Assembly: GCA_016784965.1 (NCBI GenBank)
Contig: JADHTQ010000016.1
Span: forward strand, 1-64,000
Length of the DNA: 64,000 nt
Direction of reading: 5' to 3'
Source: Bacteriovoracaceae bacterium
GTDB taxonomy: Bacteria > Bdellovibrionota > Bacteriovoracia > Bacteriovoracales > Bacteriovoracaceae
Part shown: piece by piece, positions 55,304 through 63,827 of the stretch
How positions within the stretch are numbered: the stretch's first letter is position 1
Layout of the letters: each line of letters starts with the position of its first letter
The notes under the pieces: generated by a model
What the model was told of the DNA's origin: nothing
Seen by the model: the letters and a program-made list of their open reading frames with translations, nothing else
The model's database searches: none
Translations under genes and position numbers: made by a program

Positions 55304-55972
55304 ATGTCTGAAAGTTTTTCTCAAGAAATTAAACAGTATTTTGCGAAGCAATTTACTGCTATTAAAACTGATGGGCGGCTTTTTACCAAAGCCTCACAGG
55401 GGCAACTACAAAAGCAACAAATTGGTTTGTATATTTATAACCTATTTACAATCTTGATTAAAACTGCCATCAACATGAAAAGTGCTGAACATTGTTCAAA
55501 AGAGCAAGGACTCACTGAGCTTTCCAACTACTACAATCAGCATCTCAAACTCGACTCCGGCAATGAGCAATGGGCACTAAGTGACCTTGCATCTTTGGAA
55601 TTTTCCAAAAAAGACTTTGACAGCTTTTACCTGACAACATCAATGTCAAAGCTTATTGCTCTTTTAGAACAACTTGCAACCAATGATCCCGAAAGCTATC
55701 TGGGCCACCAAGTAACCTCTGGTTATGTGGCCCATGCTATCGGCTCAGAGCTAATCAATTTAATCCAGGTAAATTGTGGAATATCTACGGCCCAAGTAAA
55801 TATTTTAGAAAAATACAAAGTCGTAGATAACGAGTACAACCTAAGTGACCTCTCAATTATTGACTCCGTCGTAAGGCCTACTTCCAAAGAACGGGTGTTT
55901 GAAAACATCAAAATGGCACTTTCGCTTTTTGTTGAATTTCAAAATGAAGTAGCTGATTCCTCTTTCAATTAA
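55304..55972 (+). CDS. helical protein co-transcribed with serC, function unknown
   Basis: The 222-aa protein is predicted all-helical and starts 2 bases after the serC stop. Elements such as HLKLDSGNEQWALSDL and HQVTSGYVAHAIGSELI recall the helical bundle of heme-oxygenase-like/iron-containing redox proteins, but no metal-ligand set can be fixed. No signal peptide. An AT-rich hairpin (56021-56040) lies after it. Confidence 0.6.
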   Translation: MSESFSQEIKQYFAKQFTAIKTDGRLFTKASQGQLQKQQIGLYIYNLFTILIKTAINMKSAEHCSKEQGLTELSNYYNQHLKLDSGNEQWALSDLASLEFSKKDFDSFYLTTSMSKLIALLEQLATNDPESYLGHQVTSGYVAHAIGSELINLIQVNCGISTAQVNILEKYKVVDNEYNLSDLSIIDSVVRPTSKERVFENIKMALSLFVEFQNEVADSSFN

Positions 55973-56020
55973 GATCAAACCAAGATACCCCTCTTTTAAA
56001 TGTATGTAAAAACTACAATA

Positions 56021-56040
56021 TGAAAAAATAAGTTTTTTCA
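56021..56040 (+). terminator. AT-rich hairpin, weak terminator candidate
   Basis: TGAAAAAA and TTTTTTCA form a perfect 8-bp stem with loop TAAG, 49 bases after the stop at 55972. The run of T is inside the stem and no further T tract follows, so activity is uncertain. Confidence 0.4.
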
Positions 56041-56072
56041 CATTAACAACTTGTGTTACTGAAACTTATTTG

Positions 56073-56115
56073 AAGCACTGAAATACTAAAAAGCACTGAT
56101 TAATACTTGAAGCAC
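56073..56115. repeat. three iterated AAGCAC motifs upstream of the PLD gene
   Basis: AAGCACTGA at 56073-56081 and 56091-56099 and a third AAGCAC at 56110-56115 recur at 18- and 19-base spacing, with a looser AATACT in the first two units. They lie 83-125 bases before the ATG at 56198, where a transcription factor might bind. Confidence 0.5.
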
Positions 56116-56197
56116 GTTAGATAAATAGCCGCCATTAGCATTAGATTAATCTAGTTGCAGTTTTAAACACATGCAACTTGAAAACTTGGAGTAAGTT

Positions 56198-58663
56198 ATG
56201 AAACATATCTATTTTAACATTTTATCAATCCTACTGCTAACTTGTTACAGTACACAAGCTAGTGCAGTAGATCGAAAAATTGCATCAGTTCCAACCAGTG
56301 AGTTGGAAAAGGCCGAGTCGGCACGATTAAAACCTAGTAATGTCAAAGTGATCCTAAACAACAACGAGTCATTTTTAAGTAAACTAGACCTCATTAACAA
56401 AGCTACAACATCTATTAGAATGTCTTATTTTATTTTTGCAGATGATGAGAGTACATCACTACTTTCTGAAGCCTTAATTAAAAAAGCTAACAAAGGTGTA
56501 AAAGTAAAAATTATTGTCGATTATTTTAGCAACTATTCACGTCTGGATTACTTTTCAATGCTAGAGCGTGAAGGGCGAGGAAATATTTCTGTACGCTTTT
56601 ACAATCGACCTACTAGAAACATCATTCGAGATGCCGTTTATTTGACCACCCCATGTCCTTATGACATCGCCCAAAAAAAATGTTGGGAACACAAAAGTGC
56701 TAGAGTAAATGCAGCTTTTAAAAAGCCTAACACCAATTGGACAATGCATGCAATGGCGTCTAACGCCGGCACAGAATATTCAAAGATGTTTTTATCTGGT
56801 CTCTACGGAAAAAATCCAAAACTTATGGCCAAAGCAATTTTAAGTGGTCAACAGATTGATCTAGCTAAACTTCAAAGTGGTGATAGCAAAATGACAGCTG
56901 AAGATAAGAAAAACTTAAAAGAATTGCTTCACATTTACTTTCTTTCAAAGTTTGGTTCACCAGCAGAGAGAGCATTTAACAAAATTAAGCTTTACATGGC
57001 AGCAATATTTCACAGCGACACTGTTCCTGGAGTGCTAAATTCAGTTAATAGTTTACTTCCTGTTAAATTGAGTAAAAAGTATCTAAGTAAAGCAGATCGC
57101 AAACTTGCCAAATATAGAAATAGCGACTGGAGCTTTCTAACTGACTATACTCACCACAAACTACTGCTGGTTGATAATAAATACATCCAACTAGGTGGAA
57201 GAAACCTAGAAAACTCTTACCACATGGATCCAAATCCCTTGACTGATAAATATATCTTTGTAGACACTGATGTCAGAGCAGAAATCATGCCTGGTGGTGG
57301 AGCTTCTAAGATTGCTAAGACTTTTGATGAGCTATATAACTATAAGCGTCTACTTGCCAGCATAAAGGATATTAGGCAACACGCACCAAATGAATTATTG
57401 GCCAACTCAAATCTTTATGAAAAAGCAGAAAAATCATGTCCACAAAACCTTGGCAAAAAACTAGAACTCTGTATTAAAAAGAAATTTGCTGCTCTTTATA
57501 TGAAAGAGGGACAGTTAGGTCAGCGAATGGATAGAGCAAAAAATAAGTTACAAGTTAATGCTAAAAAGGCCTATAAGTATTACTCCAAATTCACGCCCAA
57601 AGGTGGACGTGGATATTATCAAGCAGCACCAGGTAACTACCAAGGTGACAAGGCACAACTTCTTGAGGTCAGCTTTGATTTAAGTGGCCAAGATATGATC
57701 ATGTCCTACTTAGAAAATCTTCCTTACGACCGAAAGTCTATTGAGGGATCTGGCGGAATGGTTGCGTACCCATGGTCAAGAAAAGTACCTGCACACCGAA
57801 GATTAAGAAAGTACGGCGCCATTGATGATGAAGAGCTAAAATATGGCAAAAACATTCATCATATGTTAAGCAAAGGCCCCAAAGCTGTTTGTGAAAGTTC
57901 TGCAAACAAAAGAGAATACAAAAGAATTGTTTTACACAATGCCTATGTTCTGCTTCCTGCTAAGATGTTGGAGGAGCTTAGAAAAATGATAGATGGTACA
58001 TACGACTGTCGTTATGTTAAGGTGCAGTTTTTATCAAACTCACAAGAGACAACTGACCTAGACGTAGTAAATCTCTTTTCTAATCACACTATGCGAGTCT
58101 TTTTTCAATTCTATAAAGAAAGAAAAAATGCAGCTTCTGCCACTTTTGAATACTACGAATACAAAAGACTCACTCAAGATGATAGTCAAAACCTATCTCT
58201 ACATACCAAGCTATACCTCATGGGTGATGATGTATTCATAGGTTCGGCAAACCTCGATCCAAGAAGTTACATGATGGATACAAATAATGGCTTTTACTTT
58301 AAAAATGTTTCTGGATTTGTCAGCAGTTACTTGAAATACTTTGATTCAGTAATTGGCAATAGGGAATTCACACGAGATATTACCAGGCACTACATGGAGC
58401 TTACCCCCGCTGAATTAGCTAGGTCAGACAAAAAATTTCTTGATGATAAAATCATAAAATACAAAGCTGACAAGTGGATTAAGGCCAACAAAAAAGAAGC
58501 CGAAGTTGCTTCGATGAAAAAAGACTTACTGGACTTGTTACAACTTTCAGAAAGTTATGCTGCTAAAATTCTATATGGTGATAATTACCGCAATTCTAAT
58601 TCACCAAGTTTTGGTGGTAAGAAGTACTTAGAAAAATACAATTCAATGTTAAAAGCAATTTAA
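56198..58663 (+). CDS. secreted phospholipase D superfamily protein (two HKD motifs)
   Basis: This 821-aa exported protein (signal peptide ending near TQASA) has both PLD catalytic motifs: HHKLLLVDNKYIQLGGRN (His at about 318) and LHTKLYLMGDDVFIGSANLDPRS (His at about 668). Such enzymes hydrolyse or transfer phosphodiester groups on phospholipids (cardiolipin synthase-like) or nucleic acids. It is larger than the usual 480-aa cardiolipin synthase, with an insertion between the motifs. GGAG (TTGGAGTAAGTTATG) precedes the start. An inverted repeat follows the stop. An envelope or prey-membrane role is possible. Confidence 0.9.
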   Translation: MKHIYFNILSILLLTCYSTQASAVDRKIASVPTSELEKAESARLKPSNVKVILNNNESFLSKLDLINKATTSIRMSYFIFADDESTSLLSEALIKKANKGVKVKIIVDYFSNYSRLDYFSMLEREGRGNISVRFYNRPTRNIIRDAVYLTTPCPYDIAQKKCWEHKSARVNAAFKKPNTNWTMHAMASNAGTEYSKMFLSGLYGKNPKLMAKAILSGQQIDLAKLQSGDSKMTAEDKKNLKELLHIYFLSKFGSPAERAFNKIKLYMAAIFHSDTVPGVLNSVNSLLPVKLSKKYLSKADRKLAKYRNSDWSFLTDYTHHKLLLVDNKYIQLGGRNLENSYHMDPNPLTDKYIFVDTDVRAEIMPGGGASKIAKTFDELYNYKRLLASIKDIRQHAPNELLANSNLYEKAEKSCPQNLGKKLELCIKKKFAALYMKEGQLGQRMDRAKNKLQVNAKKAYKYYSKFTPKGGRGYYQAAPGNYQGDKAQLLEVSFDLSGQDMIMSYLENLPYDRKSIEGSGGMVAYPWSRKVPAHRRLRKYGAIDDEELKYGKNIHHMLSKGPKAVCESSANKREYKRIVLHNAYVLLPAKMLEELRKMIDGTYDCRYVKVQFLSNSQETTDLDVVNLFSNHTMRVFFQFYKERKNAASATFEYYEYKRLTQDDSQNLSLHTKLYLMGDDVFIGSANLDPRSYMMDTNNGFYFKNVSGFVSSYLKYFDSVIGNREFTRDITRHYMELTPAELARSDKKFLDDKIIKYKADKWIKANKKEAEVASMKKDLLDLLQLSESYAAKILYGDNYRNSNSPSFGGKKYLEKYNSMLKAI

Positions 58664-58674
58664 TTTCGGTATAA

Positions 58675-58702
58675 GGGGCATTGTAAAGCATGACAATGCC
58701 CC
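58675..58702 (+). terminator. perfect 10-bp hairpin after the PLD gene
   Basis: GGGGCATTGT (58675-58684) and ACAATGCCCC (58693-58702) pair perfectly around an 8-base loop, 11 bases after the stop. No T tract follows, so it may act with Rho or stabilise the mRNA end. Confidence 0.5.
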
Positions 58703-58954
58703 GCACCAACCACACAAGCCTCGCTTTCACTATGCATCAAAACCACTCTATCACTGATCTTTATTAATATAAATCCATTTCCAAGCAAAAAAACTGCGAT
58801 ATATCGAATTTTTTGTGGCCAAGGTGCATAGAAGTTATTATTATGGGCCCTCTTATGTAAATTGTTTTCCGCAACCCCCCTCGGAACAGGGGTGTCGAGC
58901 CACCTATCTTTTGTGTGCAACCCGTTAAAAAAATAAAAATAAATTTTAAAAAAA
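58703..58954. other. intergenic stretch with no supported gene
   Basis: Between the PLD gene and the small secreted gene. A short GC-rich hairpin (CCCCT/AGGGG at about 58875-58890) is present. Overlapping minus-strand reading frames exist but none is convincing. I see no tRNA. Confidence 0.4.
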
Positions 58955-58984
58955 CACTTGCCAACATTATAATATTATAATACT
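58955..58984 (+). promoter_or_regulatory. conserved AT-rich upstream element, copy 1
   Basis: CACTTGCCAACATTATAAT followed by ATTATAATAC. The same ACTTGC-N3-ATTATAATAT element lies upstream of two paralogous genes at 63145-63176 and 63828-63858 (minus strand). This copy lacks the five-base CAAAA of the others, so the -10 region differs. Confidence 0.6.
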
Positions 58985-59038
58985 TTAATGCACACACAAA
59001 TAGCTTGATTGCTATAAATTTAAATTGGAGGGTTTAAA

Positions 59039-59452
59039 ATGAAAAAATTAACAGTTGCAGTATTTTTGTTGCTACTAACAGGTAGCGCTTTTGCTAACAT
59101 CTCTCAAGAGAGTGTTTCAAGTGATTCAAGTGTCACAAAATCATGGTTTCCTGGTGATTGGGTTTCTGACCGGGACGATGACTATCGTTATGACAGAAAT
59201 GGCAGAAGAGGTTGGCTATGTGTTGCAAGAAGTGAGTACCATGATGACGGTTACACATTCGACAGCTGGATGCCATGGAACTTGGACGAATTTAGTAACA
59301 ATGATTACTACTACGCAAGAGCAAACAATCGTGACGAAGCTCGCAGCCGTGCTCTAAGCAAATGTTCACGTGACTTTTCTGACTGTGAAGTTAAGTGTAA
59401 TCGTCGTCACAACAGAAGACGTGGTTACAGACGTGGTGGATTTTTCTTCTAG
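59039..59452 (+). CDS. small secreted Asp/Trp/Arg-rich protein, paralogue A
   Basis: The 137-aa product has a signal peptide (SAFA/N), then an Asp/Trp/Tyr-rich stretch (KSWFPGDWVSDRDDD). A conserved C-terminal part follows: WLCVAR, YYARANNRDEARSRALSKC, SRDFSDCEVKC and a basic Arg/Gly tail. Four cysteines match those of paralogues B (62683-63090) and C (63361-63771). No Pfam is certain; DUF4189-like is possible. Strong GGAGGG precedes the ATG. It is followed by a perfect bidirectional terminator. Likely exported or surface-associated. Confidence 0.8.
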   Translation: MKKLTVAVFLLLLTGSAFANISQESVSSDSSVTKSWFPGDWVSDRDDDYRYDRNGRRGWLCVARSEYHDDGYTFDSWMPWNLDEFSNNDYYYARANNRDEARSRALSKCSRDFSDCEVKCNRRHNRRRGYRRGGFFF

Positions 59453-59483
59453 AAAAAAACTCGATATATAACAGTACAAAAAG

Positions 59484-59514
59484 GGCCAGAAGTATACTTC
59501 TGGCCTTTTTTTTT
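59484..59514 (+). terminator. bidirectional rho-independent terminator
   Basis: GGCCAGAAGTA-TACTTCTGGCC (59484-59505) is a perfect palindrome, followed by T9 on this strand and preceded by A5. It lies between the convergent genes ending at 59452 (+) and 59513 (-). Confidence 0.92.
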
Positions 59515-60430
59515 ATTTATCAGCACTGTGTTTTGTTAACCCATCAACTATAATAACTCCATATTCTGCAGCTGAATTGGTTTTTTGTATACGACATCCT
59601 TTACTACTAGTTGAAGTAACCAGTGAGTAATATAACCTATTTGGAAGTTTAGGACGCTTATAAACCTTAACTAGATCGACAACAGCTTTTTTCCACTGCT
59701 CATTCCAATCTAGTGAAACATCCTCAACAATCAACTCAATAGGTGAGTAGTCCCTGCTTTTTCTCCTAAACGCTCTCCAAGATATTTTAATTTTCATACA
59801 TGTTACATCATTTTTAAGTAGAAAAATTGGATGTTCTGAGGTCGTTGCCTTAAGTCTCTTTGTAATCATCCCTCTTTTTTTATTTTTTTGATTTTTAAGA
59901 TGTAAGTTCTGATTAAAACTTGGGTTGTTATAATTATTCTCCTGATGAGCAACTGAATAATCAGAAAGACCTTTAACTTCAAATCTAACAAGATTACTTG
60001 GAGGAAATTCAGTGTTTTGTACATCAGTATGATAAGTCGTTACTTGCATATAAATCCAATCATGCCCCTTAATTAAACGGTTATTTTCGGCCAAGCGTTT
60101 AATTGCTTGTTGCCACATTTTTGTCCAATTTTCTGTGTTTTCTGTATTGAAGACATGAAAACCTACATGATTGATTTGATTCATACGACTTTTTGCTTTT
60201 GTTAACAGCAGGTGAACATACAGTCGTCGTGCATTATTACTCACTTTTATTTTGGGAGGAGTCTCCATTGTTGCATAGTAGCGGTGTTTTCCTGTTTCTT
60301 TTTTCAAAACAGTTAACTTTACTTCAAAAAGATCAGATAGATCATATATATCTGAAGATGTCACACCAGAGTTAGCATTTGAAAACATCATCAAAAGCAG
60401 TATTGCAACAATTAACTTATCTACCATCAA
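59513..60430 (-). CDS. secreted protein with two Trp-module copies
   Basis: The 305-aa product has a signal peptide (ANSG) and two copies of a module also found in the protein at 61414-62400. The first: NWTKMWQQAIKRLAENN, then a strand and VRFEVKGLSDYS (about 105-180). The second: DWNEQWKKAVVDL ... YGVIIVDGLTKHS (about 235-303). Between them is an Asn/Lys linker. No known domain or enzyme motif. It is transcribed toward the terminator at 59484-59514. Confidence 0.72.
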   Translation of the reverse strand: MMVDKLIVAILLLMMFSNANSGVTSSDIYDLSDLFEVKLTVLKKETGKHRYYATMETPPKIKVSNNARRLYVHLLLTKAKSRMNQINHVGFHVFNTENTENWTKMWQQAIKRLAENNRLIKGHDWIYMQVTTYHTDVQNTEFPPSNLVRFEVKGLSDYSVAHQENNYNNPSFNQNLHLKNQKNKKRGMITKRLKATTSEHPIFLLKNDVTCMKIKISWRAFRRKSRDYSPIELIVEDVSLDWNEQWKKAVVDLVKVYKRPKLPNRLYYSLVTSTSSKGCRIQKTNSAAEYGVIIVDGLTKHSADK

Positions 60431-60499
60431 AAAAAGCTCCCTGTAACAATTAATCTCGGTATTGTTTTGTATTGTAAAATTTTATTTTACCACGATTTC

Positions 60500-61345
60500 T
60501 TATTGTGCTTGTAGAAATTGCGCTCTAAATATTTTCTTAAAATCCTTGACCATTATACGCTTTGAATTAGATTTAACTTCAAGGTTTTCATGAGCTCCAC
60601 TAACAGGTCCAATTGCAACATGGAGAAGATTGATCCTTATCTTGCGTCTTGCTCTAGAAGTAGCAGTAGCACTTACATTTGCAATTCTATCCATCAATCC
60701 CCATAAACAAAATGTCCACTCATCATTGCCCTCTTCATCATGTACACTATTATTCCATTTTTTAATATTAATTGCTTCACATTTAACAGTAAAGCTAGGA
60801 GCAAACTCTTGGTCAAGAGAGATTAATACATTCACAATCTCAAGGTTTTGAGCATTAGCATTTTTAATATCGATAATTGGAGCGCTTTTTAAGGTCACAT
60901 CGCTCTTATTAGATACCTCTATAAGCATCGTTTTATGTCTTCGATAGTCCCACCTCTTAGTCAAATCTTCTCTCTCAGTCATACCCGCATTCATCGTTTT
61001 TGCATTTTCAATTATTCTCATGGCCGCATGATAAGGAACTCTTTGGTGATACAAAAATCTCTTAGAGTCTACAATGATGTCATCAGGAGTATGACCTTGT
61101 GCTAGTAAATATTTCATTCTTGCAGACAACAGAACCCTCATTTTTGCTTCAGGATTTTCTTGTCTGTCCCTTTTGCCTCTCCCTCTATTTTGACCACCTT
61201 TTTGACCGCCATCCATACCCATCATTTTCATTGGCATTGTCATCCAACTCATAGGCCCCATAGCGTATGCTGATTGTTGCAATAAAGAAAAAATGGCAAT
61301 CACGGCTAATGTCTTAATTATCTTGTTTTGAGCTTTATTTTTCAT
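60500..61345 (-). CDS. secreted protein of the island, Met/Gly-rich N-terminus
   Basis: The 281-aa product has a signal peptide (SAYA/M), then a Met-rich stretch (MSWMTMPMKMMGMDGG), a Gly/Arg/Lys-rich patch and a C-terminal domain with EWTFCLWGLMDRIAN, weakly similar to the W-x3-W part of the neighbours. Met clusters can bind copper, which I mention only as a possibility. No domain is recognised. It lies between two related secreted genes on the same strand (gaps 69 and 68 bases). Confidence 0.68.
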   Translation of the reverse strand: MKNKAQNKIIKTLAVIAIFSLLQQSAYAMGPMSWMTMPMKMMGMDGGQKGGQNRGRGKRDRQENPEAKMRVLLSARMKYLLAQGHTPDDIIVDSKRFLYHQRVPYHAAMRIIENAKTMNAGMTEREDLTKRWDYRRHKTMLIEVSNKSDVTLKSAPIIDIKNANAQNLEIVNVLISLDQEFAPSFTVKCEAINIKKWNNSVHDEEGNDEWTFCLWGLMDRIANVSATATSRARRKIRINLLHVAIGPVSGAHENLEVKSNSKRIMVKDFKKIFRAQFLQAQ

Positions 61346-61413
61346 TGTTTGATCCCTAAGTTAAAATTATTTTACAATTCACATATAGTCTTAATCATCA
61401 CTTCTAGTGGTCT

Positions 61414-62400
61414 TTATTGTCTATCATCCCTTAGTTTTTGATATGCTTCTCGCTCCTTTGCAAATTTCCCAGAAAAACTTATTAAACCTTGAACGCTTAT
61501 CATAATTTCTGTAGATAGTGGAAGTGGAGAAGAGTATGCATCATCTGCAAATGTAATAACTTTTACAGTTAAAATATTTGATCGCAAGGGGTTGTTTCTT
61601 GCAAGAGCAGTAATTGATGTATGCCACATTCCGGCCCAACTCTCTTTAGCATCTAGGAGCATGGCCTTAATATATTGACCTGGAAGAAGATCGCTTTCTT
61701 TATTAAATTGATATGGTGATATAATTACTAGCATCCTGCTGGCATCGTTATCAGTTGCAAGCTGTGGTGATGGGGTAAACTTTGAAGTATCAGTGCTTAA
61801 AGTCATTGTAGTAAATGTCTGCTTAGTTTGACCTTCTTCAGCTAACATATATAGTGCAATTGAAGCGGGTGAATTATCACCTATCCAATTTATATCACCA
61901 TACCCCATGTCCTTGAAATATTTTTCATTTGGTGTCTCAGAAGGCCCTTGTGCAACAAACCCTCTAAGTTGTCCATTGTCTCCAACTGTCATAATTTTTT
62001 GTTGATTTTGTCTTGAACGTCTTTGCCCTTTTGAAAAAGGGATATCATCCCAATTGCAATCTACGCCATGGCTAGCATCGTTAGTGAACGAATCAACGGA
62101 GCCTTCAAGAGATCCCATAAAAACAAGAAAACCTCTTCCCCAATCATTAATTTGATCCGTGGTAGATAAAATTCTATTTGCCATACAGCCAATTTCTTTA
62201 AATCCTAGCTTCATCCCATCAGACATATGGCCCATAGCATTGTTTCCCATGCCTACCATTCCTCCGCCTGGGTCTCCCTCTCTGCCAATCATAACATTTT
62301 CCATTGCTTCCAACATTCTATCCATAAAGGCAAAGCTACTTGAAACCATGTTAAAAGATAAAAACACAACAAATAGACTGTATATAGTTAATTTTTTCAC
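61414..62400 (-). CDS. secreted protein with one Trp-module
   Basis: The product (328 aa from GTG 62400) has a signal peptide ending near SSFAF, a Met/Gly-rich N-terminal region and a C-terminal module SWAGMWHTSITALARNN ... MISVQGLISFS (about 255-315) that matches the first module of the 59513-60430 protein in spacing and hydrophobic pattern. No known domain. The GTG start is preferred since GGAGG precedes it by about 10 bases and it begins KKLTIYSL; an ATG at 62424 adds MWLGGSDL. Confidence 0.7.
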   Translation of the reverse strand: MKKLTIYSLFVVFLSFNMVSSSFAFMDRMLEAMENVMIGREGDPGGGMVGMGNNAMGHMSDGMKLGFKEIGCMANRILSTTDQINDWGRGFLVFMGSLEGSVDSFTNDASHGVDCNWDDIPFSKGQRRSRQNQQKIMTVGDNGQLRGFVAQGPSETPNEKYFKDMGYGDINWIGDNSPASIALYMLAEEGQTKQTFTTMTLSTDTSKFTPSPQLATDNDASRMLVIISPYQFNKESDLLPGQYIKAMLLDAKESWAGMWHTSITALARNNPLRSNILTVKVITFADDAYSSPLPLSTEIMISVQGLISFSGKFAKEREAYQKLRDDRQ

Positions 62401-62620
62401 GAGATCCGATCCTCCTAACCACAATTAAATGCAGTACAATAAATAACGCTTTGCACCACCCTACCCTAAATAGATTTATTTATCTACCACTTTCAGGATC
62501 ATTTTTTTAATTTTCTCTCTCGCTAAAACAAGACGCCTAATTGGCTGAAATTAATGATAAAATTTACACCCTAATATATATTGAAGTGTGAAATAATTAC
62601 AAATTGATGGGCAATAAAAA

Positions 62621-62658
62621 CAAAAAGGCCAGGAAACCGATGTTTTCTGGCCTTTTTT
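62621..62658 (-). terminator. bidirectional hairpin terminator of paralogue B
   Basis: GGCCAGGAAAC (62627-62637) pairs with GTTTTCTGGCC (62642-62652), loop CGAT, flanked by A5 on the left and T6 on the right. On the minus strand it follows the stop at 62683 by about 30 bases. Confidence 0.8.
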
Positions 62659-62682
62659 CAATAAAAGATACTTGCGTTGCTA

Positions 62683-63090
62683 TTAGTATCTTCTATATCT
62701 TCTGTTTTCTCTTCTGTTTTCTCTTCTACACCTAACTTGGCAAGTGTCGAAATCGCGCTGACATCTTTCTAATGCACGGTCTCTAGCATCATCGCGGTAC
62801 CTTGACCTTGCATAGTAGTAACCATCACGATCCCAGTCGCCAGGCCCCCAATCTCCTGGGCCCCAATCTCGATCACGGCCTCTTCCACCTCCATCGTAAT
62901 TAGTATCTCTTGCCTCGCAATACCAACCTCTTCTTCCATAGTCACCATCCCAGTCCCAATCACCAGGTCCCCAATCTCCTGGCCACCAGCCTTTAGTGAC
63001 ATCATTTGAAGAAGCTGACTCTTGAGTTGTTGTCGCAAAAGCACTTCCTGACAATAGTACAAATACTAGCAATACAAATAGTTTTTTCAT
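62683..63090 (-). CDS. small secreted Asp/Trp/Arg-rich protein, paralogue B
   Basis: The 135-aa product shares an identical 20-residue signal region (MKKLFVLLVFVLLSGSAFAT) with paralogue C. Its mature N-terminus has about four GDWGPGDWD-type repeats, then WYCEAR, YYARSRYRDDARDRALERC, QRDFDTCQVRC and an Arg-rich end with duplicated RENR. Four cysteines are conserved in all paralogues. Strong GGAGGG site. The repetitive, highly charged sequence suggests an exported matrix or surface protein; function unknown. Confidence 0.8.
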   Translation of the reverse strand: MKKLFVLLVFVLLSGSAFATTTQESASSNDVTKGWWPGDWGPGDWDWDGDYGRRGWYCEARDTNYDGGGRGRDRDWGPGDWGPGDWDRDGYYYARSRYRDDARDRALERCQRDFDTCQVRCRRENRRENRRYRRY

Positions 63091-63144
63091 CTTTACCCTC
63101 CGTGTGAATAAACTAAGTTTATCAATGTATTAAATCGTAATATT

Positions 63145-63176
63145 ATGATATTTTGATATTATAATACTTGCAAGTA
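63145..63176 (-). promoter_or_regulatory. conserved AT-rich upstream element, copy 2
   Basis: On the minus strand TTGCAA (63173-63168) and TATCAT (63150-63145) are 17 bases apart around ATTATAATATCAAAA. The site is 55 bases before the paralogue B start and nearly identical to the element before paralogue C. Confidence 0.7.
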
Positions 63177-63301
63177 TTTTTTTTAAAAAAAATAAAAAAA
63201 AATTTATAGATTATTGCTCTTCGATCTATACATGAATTGTAAATGCAAATTGTAACCGTAGAGTTTGCATTATACACCGGTGTAAAGTTGTCGGAAAAAA
63301 T

Positions 63302-63338
63302 AAAAAAGCCACAAAGATGCTGCTTTGTGGCCTTTTTT
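63302..63338 (-). terminator. bidirectional hairpin terminator of paralogue C
   Basis: GCCACAAAG (63308-63316) and CTTTGTGGC (63323-63331) pair perfectly with loop ATGCTG, flanked by A6 and T6. On the minus strand it follows the stop at 63361 by about 30 bases. Confidence 0.85.
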
Positions 63339-63360
63339 ATACAAAAAATACAGATATTTT

Positions 63361-63771
63361 TTAGTATCTTCTATATCTTCGGTTGTCTCTTGTACATCTA
63401 ACTATACAAGTATCAAAGTCTCGATGACATTTTTCCAATGCACGGTCTCTGGCATCTTGACGGTACCTCGATCTTGCAGAATAGTAATCATCATAACGAC
63501 GGACTACTCTAAAAAATCCCCAGTCTCCATCTGCTGGTCCCCAATCTCCATCTCTACCTGCGGGTCCCCAATCTCCATCTCTTCTGCGTCCATGCTCAGA
63601 ATCTCTTGCTTCACAAAACCACTCATCTCTTCCATAACGGTAATCATTATCCAAGTCTCCTGGCCACCAACTTTTAGTCACCTCATTTGAAGATGTTGGT
63701 CCATGATCAACGGTTGCAAAGGCACTTCCTGACAACAATACAAATACTAACAATACAAACAGTTTCTTCAT
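63361..63771 (-). CDS. small secreted Asp/Trp/Arg-rich protein, paralogue C
   Basis: The 136-aa product has the same signal region as paralogue B, an Asp/Arg/Gly-rich middle with RDGDWGPA repeated twice (GPAGRDGDWGPADGDWG), then WFCEARD and YYSARSRYRQDARDRALEKC, HRDFDTCIVRC and the end RRYRRY. Four cysteines are conserved with A and B. GGAGGG is well placed. It lies upstream of paralogue B on the same strand, but each has its own promoter and terminator. Confidence 0.8.
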   Translation of the reverse strand: MKKLFVLLVFVLLSGSAFATVDHGPTSSNEVTKSWWPGDLDNDYRYGRDEWFCEARDSEHGRRRDGDWGPAGRDGDWGPADGDWGFFRVVRRYDDYYSARSRYRQDARDRALEKCHRDFDTCIVRCTRDNRRYRRY

Positions 63772-63827
63772 TTTATCCCTCCTTACGAATAAACTCTCTC
63801 TTCCTCAACGCTATAAATTGCAACATC

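Noticed and set aside
58660-58920. Minus-strand 86-codon frame downstream of the PLD gene
   Set aside because: It overlaps the hairpin at 58675-58702 and the previous candidate in another frame, with no recognisable domain.
58764-58997. Minus-strand frame with a lipobox-like FLTGC near its start
   Set aside because: It overlaps the conserved promoter element of the gene at 59039, has no ribosome site and looks random beyond the lipobox.
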